Positions 59,685 through 64,000 of a DNA stretch of 64,000 bases are shown piece by piece. Each line of letters opens with the position of its first letter. Position 1 is the stretch's first letter. This stretch comes from Alisma plantago-aquatica (lineage: Eukaryota > Streptophyta > Magnoliopsida > Alismatales > Alismataceae): positions 1,058,736,244-1,058,800,243 of the forward strand of contig OY856412.1 in assembly GCA_963693085.1 (NCBI GenBank), given 5' to 3'. The notes under the pieces were generated by a model. That model was not told the DNA's origin. It was given only the letters and a program-made list of their open reading frames with translations, and did not search any database. The translations under genes were made by a program, and so were the position numbers.

Positions 59685-60210
59685 CTATTTTGGAGGACGT
59701 GGGATGGCCGAAAAGAGATAGCGAGGAATTTCGTTAGGTGCCATAGTTGGGTCCTTAAAGAACCGTATATCATAGATTAATTCCATGACGTAACGACCTC
59801 GCAGAGAATGGAAATCTTCTGTGGCCAAATCAATAAAAGGGATGTGCTGATTGAGTGCTTGTATATGACGTATTACGTAGAAAGTGAAATCCCTAGAACC
59901 TTCTTGAGTTTGAGCTTGGGGGTTGATGATTTGGAACCAAGGTTGGTTCCAATTATTGCGGAGGGATGGGCAAGCAGCCCAGATCAATTTTAGTAGCCGG
60001 AATGGTATGTATATGGCCTCCCCGACCTCTGTTCCAACGAAGTTGATTATTCTGGCTCTTAGTTCAGTGGCGCAAAAGTTTTACACCTTAGCGTCTCGGG
60101 CCGCGGTGTCCATGATCATAAGCAGCCAGTGACCAGAGACTTGGAAGGGCACAATAATGTAGCATGCCTTCCTTGCAATTCCCCTCTGCAACTGTTCGGT
60201 TATTTTACTT
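59685..60210 (-). pseudogene. Ulp1 (C48)-like protease domain, upstream copy
   Basis: In the same frame, upstream of the other copy. ACYIIVPFQVSGHWLLMIMD carries His (codon 60129-60131) and Asp (60108-60110) in the usual C48 spacing. A TAA at 60081-60083 interrupts. Then RDFTFYVIRHIQAL stands where RDCGFYV-like sequence is expected, so the nucleophile Cys reads Phe (codon 59886-59888). DFHSLRGRYVMELI follows, matching the C-terminal motif DYHALRGKFAANLL of the downstream copy. The two copies appear to be a diverged tandem duplication within one protein. Confidence 0.7.
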
Positions 60211-60256
60211 TGTCATTTTTTGTAAATAAGACTCATTGCTAGAGCTGGTGATGCGT

Positions 60257-60487
60257 TTAGAACGGGTTGCTGCCACCGAGAGCTTCTGTATGTTTCGATA
60301 GAATTGGTGAGGAGGACGCGGAAGACTGCAATTTCACTGTTGATTTTGGTCGAAGGATGGAGCGGAAGTCTTCATGCGTCAACTTTCGCTGAGTCTTTGT
60401 ATTTTGGTAGATAATGTCACCCCCGTCTTTGGCATCATCTACTATAGTGTTAAGGATGAAGATGTCTTGAGCATCAAGATCATGCAT
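60257..60487 (-). pseudogene. Linker between acidic region and Ulp1 copies
   Basis: A 76-codon frame in a third phase, reading HDLDAQDIFILNTIVDD and LTHEDFRSILRPK, with no recognised domain. Its overlap with the coiled-coil frame at 60442-60487 marks a frameshift; after it the frame returns to that of the N-terminal part. Confidence 0.45.
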
Positions 60488-61476
60488 TTTTTGCGGTAGT
60501 GGTGGCGGCGGGGGTAGTTCTTGCGGAGGGAGGGGGAAGTCTGCTCTATATTGTCTATATATTGCTGCAGATCTTCGTCTTTGTCTAAGTCAGAAGCTGA
60601 TTCCAGGTCTTCATCTATATCAAGGTTGACTCTTTCTAGATCTTCTTGTTCTGGGGGAAAGAGCACCGATTGGTCTGGTGCGGAAAGATGTTGAGCTGAT
60701 GTTTCTTGTTGTTGACTTGTGCTGGTTCCGAGTAGACATTGTTGAAACTCAGCAAAGGCTGCTTCTTTAGTAGATTCCTCCAGAGATCCCATTGCGGAGT
60801 AGTGAAGGAATTGATCCACGTAAGACATATTAACATTGTCAATGTGAGTCGGGGATTTGGAATCTTTATCACCATCATGGTGATCTTTTTGTTTTGATGT
60901 AGCTCCTCGGCTTGTGCCCTCCCCAGCATAGCTTGGGTCGTCAGATTGGTCGTCTGAGGAGGTGCTATTATTAGAGTTAGCCGAGGAGTCAGAATCCTCA
61001 TCATTGTTGTTGTCTTCATCATCATCGTCGTCTGCCTCTTTGACTACTGACTTCGGTTGTGGAGGCTTCTTGCATTGTCGATGGGTTGCTTGTAGCTCAT
61101 CAAACGTCACTTGCACATGCTCGTGGGATTCGAGTAGTGCGTCATGTGTTTCCTTTAGATCTGAGTATCGTCCCTCGGCATAGAGGAGGCGCGCTGTAAG
61201 ATCTGTTACTTGAGCACGTAGTTGGTTCAACTCGGTGTTTGCTGACTCCGTTTGGCAGCTATATAGCTGTGTGAGGGTGTTGGTGATGTCACACAGGGTC
61301 TCAGGAAGAGGTTGAGTTTGCGTAGAGATCCTATCAACTTGCTTAGCCAGCGCTTCGTGCTGGCTTTTTACTCTAAGGACCAGCTCAGGCAAGTGTTTGT
61401 AGTAGTCATCAATATTATCGACTTGCTTGGCCACTACGTCCTGTCGTTGCTGAATGCTTTGGAGAATGCTTGGCAA
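60442..61476 (-). pseudogene. Coiled-coil and acidic region of the Ulp1-like protein
   Basis: 344 codons. Residues about 1-135 are rich in heptad-like Leu/Gln/Glu (HEALAKQVDRI, LNQLRAQVTDLTARLLYAE), suggesting a coiled coil. Residues about 145-170 are a strongly acidic Asp/Asn run followed by Ser/Asp-rich sequence. Another acidic block (LERVNLDIDEDLESASDLDKDEDL) is near 280-305. It is shifted relative to the N-terminal part. No enzymatic motif. A role in self-association is conceivable but unproven. Confidence 0.6.
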
Positions 61477-61658
61477 GGCGTTGTGCTGCTCGTTGATCTT
61501 GGCGACCTACTGAGAAATTCCCTGCACACATGAAAAAATAGATTGCATTATGTTAGAGGGGTCGGTGAGGAAGTTTCAGATGGCGTCAAATTGATGTATG
61601 AATTCCTCACCGATATTGAAAAAGGGACCCCAGATGCGGAAGGGTGGTATGGCTGGGG

Positions 61659-62021
61659 TCAGGGTGGAAGGGTGGTAGTGTCTTGCGAAAGAGACATTGG
61701 TGATGGTCCCGCGAACTGCGTGGTGACCATAGATGGAGTCACCAGTAGTGTCGGGGTGGTGGCGGATAAAGGAAATGGGAAAAGGCTGGATGAGATATGA
61801 TGGAGTGAAAAAGTTGAGGAAAAGAGGGTGGAGATGAGAGCGGAGAATGTGAAGTCGGGTGTTGGAGCAGAAAAGGTGGTGTTTGGGGAGAAAGATGGGG
61901 AAGCGGAAGATTTGGGTGGAGGGATTGCTGTGGAGGAAGGTGGGGTGGTGGTAGATGGTGGGAGGGTGGTGGATGGGAGTGTGGTGGGGGTGGTGGTGGT
62001 GAGCTCATCATGTAGGCTCAT
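61659..62021 (-). pseudogene. Pro/Thr/Ser-rich linker of the Ulp1-like protein
   Basis: 120 codons dominated by Pro, Thr and Ser (TTTTPTTLPSTTLPPSTTTP), in the frame of the N-terminal part. Low complexity, no domain; on the opposite strand it appears as a Gly/Val-rich frame that is only a shadow. Confidence 0.5.
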
Positions 62022-62354
62022 GATGAATGAGTCTATGGAAGAGGTAGTGATTGGTTCCTCCGGAGGGGGGCATTCTGTCTCCGGTTGTAGCTTTGATGTT
62101 GGTGTCCTCGAAAGTTGTGGTGGTTGTAAACGTACCTTAGATGGTCGTTTTACTGGTATTTTTGTTACCCTGGCTGTCGGGGCGGTTATGCTAAGATCAT
62201 TATGTCCTGCTTTGGTTGTCTTTTCTTGTACTTTGGCTGGAGCTAGGAGTTTGGTGATCTCTTCATCAGTAAAGAGAAATTTGTCCTTGTCGTAGTCTGC
62301 GAGCTCTGAAAGTGGTAGCAGGGTCCTGGAAGATCTGACTATTGGGCAGAAGAT

Positions 62355-63581
62355 TTAGTGTAGTTTTGCATCCTTCTCCTTGATACTGTAGGAGTTCTTC
62401 AAGGTTTGTTCGTTAGTAAGGATGTCACCCTTGATTTTCGTGCATTGAGGGAGTAGTCTATCCATATTGAGGTTTTTGATGATGGAAGTTATGTGCCCGC
62501 CCATGCAGATTTCTTTTCCTATGGCGTAGGTTGAGAATTTTTGGAACATATGTCGGCCGATGTTGACTGGATTTCCTTGCAGTGATGCCATTTCCTCCCT
62601 CTGTTCTGGGGAACAGCGCACCAGTAAGAATTTTATGAAGCGTGCGCACGAACCCAGACTGAATGTTAGAGGCTTTGCATGTCTTTGCCTCATAAGCGGG
62701 GATCCCTGTTAGGTCTTCCAGAAGTTGTGTCTATTGAATTGTGAGTTCTCTGTGCTCGCAACTTTGGCTCATTTGAGTTGCTCTGGGTTATCAATGAATA
62801 TGTCGTTAAGAAGATTTTCTATTATAACGAAGTCATTTCCAAAATGTTTGATGACCAACCTGCGGTCACCTCTGTCCCTTGGTCTGTGTGTAATGTCCAC
62901 CTCTTCTTTGGTGAGATGTGTGAAAAATTTAGTATTCGGTTCGACATATGAAGCTTCGGGGACAAAGCACAGTCTGGATAGATTTGCATTGTCTAGCATG
63001 GTGAGGATTCTGTCATAGATCCCCATCTTGAGCAGTACGCTGGAGCAGACGTACTTTGTTGGTTTTAGTACTTTGTTGATGGATGGGAGGGTGTGGATGT
63101 CGAGGTTTTCTGGTGGTGGTGCGGTGGTGGTGAGAGTTGAGAAGACAGGGGTAGTGGCGGTTGCAGGATTAGTAGTGGTTGATGGGATGTGAACGGCTAG
63201 GGTTTGTTCCCCAGCAGTGGTGGGGCAGACCTGTTTTCTTGCCCGCTTCTTTGGGGGTTGTTCAGTTGTAGATTTTTGGACTTTTCGTTTCCCCCTGGAT
63301 TTTTCAACTAGGGATGCATCTTCAGAGTTGGGATCGTATTCGAAGCCTTCCTCGCTGGAAGAGATTACTTCCACCTCTTCTTCAGGCTCCTCAACTAGAC
63401 ACCTGTTGATGTGGTCAATTTCACACATGATTGCAACTATGTTGACCTTTGGTGGGTGCTGTCTGGTCTCTTCATAAGTATCTACTATCTTCTGGAGCTT
63501 GGCACGATCTGCTATCAGTTTCTCTGTTGTCCAGAAGGGAGCGTATTCATATCCAGTGGGTTGCTTTGTTGGAGAAGCCAT
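62355..63581 (-). pseudogene. N-terminal region of the Ulp1-like protein
   Basis: 63581-62769 (270 codons) starts MASPTKQPTGYEYAPFW. It has an acidic patch, a basic nuclear-localisation-like PPKKRARK near residue 108, a Thr-rich stretch, and a C-terminal part SSVLLKMGIYDRILTMLDNA...FFTHLTKEEVDI. After two in-frame stops the same frame continues at 62693-62355 with LGSCARFIKFLLVRCSPEQREEM and YAIGKEICMGGHITSIIK. The second half faintly resembles proteins annotated as putative plant transposon proteins; I could not confirm this. Met 63581 is the likely start, just downstream of the repeat array. Confidence 0.55.
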
Positions 63582-63682
63582 TTCTGAAAATGGAAAGTCA
63601 TGTGTTAGAATAACAAGTTTAGTATAAGAGACAAATTGGATTTAATTTGTGTTTATGTGTTTTTATGTTTTAACAAAAAACA

Positions 63683-63900
63683 AGCGGTCTTGAAATGCCA
63701 AACGGTTTGGAGACCGTTTGGTTCAAATGGTTTGGAGAATGTTTGGTTCAAACAGTTTGGAGACCGTTTGGTCCCAAACGGTTTGGAGACTGTTTGGTCC
63801 CAAACGGTTTGAAGACCATTTGGTCCAAACTGTTTAAAGACTGTTTGGTGCAAACAGTTTGAAGACCGTTTGGTTCCAAACGGTTTCAAGACCGTTTGGA
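63683..63900. repeat. Palindromic ~26-bp repeat array upstream of the Ulp1-like gene
   Basis: About eight units of CCAAACGGTTTGGAGACCGT plus TTGG; CCAAACGG and CCGTTTGG within each unit are inverted repeats. It begins with GCGGTCTTG (63684-63692), the opening motif of the 56883-57375 array. It lies 100-320 bp upstream of the likely start codon. Confidence 0.88.
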
Positions 63901-64000
63901 AGGTAAAACATCGGGGAGCAGCCGTCAATAGCGAAGGCGGCGACGATAAGGACGACGGTGGCTATGAACAGGGTGCCGCGGCGGCGCCAAAGATGTCAGC
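63901..64000. other. GC-rich edge of the window
   Basis: Short G+C-rich stretch (GGCGGCGACGATAAGG, GCCGCGGCGGCGCC) beginning just after the repeat array; identity unknown and cut by the window end. Confidence 0.3.

Larger units (their letters stand above)
56703..63900 (-). mobile_element. Putative transposon with a tandem-Ulp1 protein, flanked by GACCGTTTGG repeat arrays
   Basis: A decayed 1600-codon-scale minus-strand reading frame (63581-58743) lies between arrays of short repeats. These are 17-bp and 26-bp units at 56753-57375 and about 26-bp units at 63698-63900. Both sides share GACCGTTTGG and GCGGTCTTG motifs, suggesting the arrays belong to one element. Ulp1-like proteases are carried by several plant DNA transposons (Mutator-like and CACTA groups), and CACTA elements have subterminal repeat arrays; here no transposase was found. 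The outer ends were not located and the right one may lie beyond the window. The assignment as a transposon is inference. Confidence 0.5.

Noticed and set aside
61828..62295. 155-codon Gly/Val-rich plus-strand frame
   Set aside because: It is the reverse complement of the Pro/Thr-rich linker of the Ulp1-like reading frame.

Overview
The window looks like intergenic DNA of a large, repeat-rich plant genome. The grounds are a Cassandra-type TRIM carrying 5S rRNA-like sequence in its LTRs, a chromodomain Ty3/gypsy element of the Tekay/Del kind, a Ty1/copia element, and L1-type LINEs, one with an RNase H domain. No intact host protein gene, tRNA or rRNA locus was found. Every coding trace belongs to a transposable element (TE) and is broken by stops or frameshifts.

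Layout. 1-15938: decayed minus-strand gypsy element A. Its 3' LTR runs off the left edge (1-2313). Its internal region is split by a solo LTR of another family (4327-7629, TSD ATGAA). Its 5' LTR (10156-15938) is split by a 5'-truncated LINE (12687-15536, 10-bp TSD). 15939-18515: unassigned. 18532-20551: plus-strand LINE-like insertion with a 16-bp TSD but no recognisable reverse transcriptase. 20568-27613: AT-rich and mostly unassigned, with a tandem duplication, a diverged piece of an A-family LTR and a perfect 37-bp-arm hairpin. 27619-50466: three-level nest. A plus-strand Cassandra holds a minus-strand copia element (27993-50001, TSD CCAGG), and one copia LTR holds a complete minus-strand chromovirus B (28744-41631, TSD CGATC). 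52144-55128: solo LTR of family A. 55134-64000: an unusual TE-like locus. A minus-strand decayed long reading frame (58743-63581) joins an N-terminal segment of uncertain family, a Pro/Thr-rich linker, a coiled-coil/acidic region and two tandem Ulp1 (C48)-like protease domains. Arrays of short, partly palindromic repeats sharing the GACCGTTTGG core lie on both sides.

Working together. In each LTR element the order LTR, PBS, gag, protease, polymerase genes, PPT, LTR is still readable, so strand and nesting order are secure. The elements are dead: stops interrupt most frames and several catalytic residues are lost. Hand-compared LTR pairs fit the nesting order (Cassandra about 11% different, copia about 10% and chromovirus B about 8% over the stretches compared), but these values are close to each other. 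The Ulp1-like locus is the least conventional part. Its upstream protease copy keeps the His and Asp but lacks the Cys, while the downstream copy keeps the Cys but lacks the His.
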